Below are positions 5,599 to 6,193 of a stretch of DNA of 6,193 nt, in pieces. Under the pieces are notes generated by a model. It did not search any database. It was not told the DNA's origin and saw nothing but the letters and a program-made list of their open reading frames with translations. Position numbers and translations under genes: made by a program. Source of the DNA: an uncultured Lachnospiraceae bacterium (GTDB lineage Bacteria > Bacillota > Clostridia > Lachnospirales > Lachnospiraceae); assembly GCA_902783305.1 (NCBI GenBank), contig CACZQU010000510.1, forward strand, positions 1 through 6,193. Direction: 5' to 3'. The stretch's first letter is position 1. Every line of letters begins with the position of its first letter.

Positions 5599-6193
5599 TC
5601 ATCCCGTTGCTCTGACGACATCCACAACACTGTCAATCTGCCGTATCTTTTCAATCAAAGACCGCAGCTCTTCCTTGCTCGAAATACTGAAGGTCAGGGA
5701 GATCGTCGCCTTTTCCTGCCGGTTCGCTCTTGAATTGACGGAACGCAGGTCTATTTTTCTCTCCGTGAAAATCCTGGAGATATCCACAATAAGACCGGTC
5801 CTGTTGTTGCAGAAGACATGAATCTCTACATTGTAAGCTTCCGGTTCCGCCTCCTTGCCTTGCTGCCATTCCGCCTCGATGAGCCGTGTACGGTCTTCAT
5901 CCGACATATTAATGACATTGACGCAGTCCGTTCTGTGGATGGTAATCCCTCTGCCCCGGGTCACATAACCGATAATCTCATCACCGGGAATCGGATTGCA
6001 GCATTTTGAAAAACGCACTGCAACGTCATGGATGCCTTTGACGACAATCCCGCTTCGGTTTTTGGCAACCCGGATATGATCCTGGTTGTGCGCAACCTCC
6101 TCCATCACCTGCGCATCTGTCAGATTCTGGGCATGTTCCTTCTCACTTGCCTCAAAAAGCTTGTTGAAAACCTGTCCTTCCTTAAGCCCCCCA
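5599..6193 (-). CDS. relA: Rel-type (p)ppGpp synthetase/hydrolase, C-terminal part (partial)
   Basis: The reading frame is open from the right edge (first full codon ends at 6192) to a TGA at 5599-5601, giving 197 residues. This is the regulatory C-terminus of a bifunctional RelA/SpoT-family enzyme, which makes and degrades (p)ppGpp in response to uncharged tRNA on the ribosome. Visible residues about 45-90 form the conserved-cysteine/zinc-finger region: SGIVVKGIHDV, then FSKCCNPIPGDEI with the paired cysteines at visible residues 64-65, then VTRGRGITIHRTDC. Residues about 120-197 are a terminal ACT domain, including the segment NNRTGLIVDISRIF. The HD hydrolase, synthetase and TGS domains lie outside the window, so catalytic competence cannot be judged. 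In-frame ATG and GTG codons near 6105-6108 are internal, because upstream codons continue the Rel sequence. Downstream, the MBL gene begins 21 nt later on the same strand. Confidence 0.95.
   Translation of the reverse strand, partial: GGLKEGQVFNKLFEASEKEHAQNLTDAQVMEEVAHNQDHIRVAKNRSGIVVKGIHDVAVRFSKCCNPIPGDEIIGYVTRGRGITIHRTDCVNVINMSDEDRTRLIEAEWQQGKEAEPEAYNVEIHVFCNNRTGLIVDISRIFTERKIDLRSVNSRANRQEKATISLTFSISSKEELRSLIEKIRQIDSVVDVVRATG

Noticed and set aside
4918..5733. A 271-codon open frame on the plus strand opposite hemZ, the MBL gene and rel
   Set aside because: It spans three well-supported genes on the opposite strand, resembles no known family, has no convincing ribosome-binding site, and fits an antisense shadow in moderately GC-rich DNA.
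5599..6108. An independent small gene of about 169 residues starting at GTG 6108
   Set aside because: The frame continues upstream to the window edge with Rel-like sequence, so this is the C-terminus of a longer protein.

Overview
The window is a block of six genes, all on the minus strand, packed with almost no space between them. In transcription order (high to low coordinate) they are: the C-terminal third of a Rel-type (p)ppGpp synthetase/hydrolase (cut by the window's right edge), a metallo-beta-lactamase-fold hydrolase interrupted by one in-frame TAG, a HemZ-type radical SAM coproporphyrinogen III oxidase-like protein, a small stand-alone HD-GYP-type phosphohydrolase, histidyl-tRNA synthetase, and the first 492 codons of aspartyl-tRNA synthetase (cut by the left edge).

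The order rel - MBL - hemZ - hisS - aspS, together with strong AGGAGG ribosome-binding sites, moderate G+C and the specific protein variants, points to Firmicutes, class Clostridia, most probably a Lachnospiraceae-like gut anaerobe. This assignment is inference from gene order and motifs; no 16S or other marker is present.

Layout: rel 5599-6193 (partial); a 21-nt gap; MBL hydrolase 4942-5577 with an amber codon at 5311-5313; hemZ 3315-4949, overlapping the MBL gene by 8 nt and starting with TTG; HD-GYP protein 2761 to about 3336, overlapping hemZ by 4 to 43 nt depending on its start; hisS 1469-2749; aspS 1-1476, overlapping hisS by 8 nt. No stretch above 25 nt lacks a coding gene, so there is no room between genes for a T-box leader or an independent intergenic promoter or terminator. 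Expression is most simply explained by one polycistronic message with translational coupling.

Functionally the block joins the stringent-response enzyme (which senses uncharged tRNA on ribosomes) with two aminoacyl-tRNA synthetases. It also carries a cofactor-type radical SAM enzyme and two small hydrolases. The points most worth a second look are the clean amber codon in an otherwise intact MBL enzyme, the HD-GYP protein coupled between hemZ and hisS, and the non-canonical motifs and short C-terminal domain of the histidyl-tRNA synthetase. I found no mobile element, CRISPR array, RNA gene or obviously new multi-gene system.
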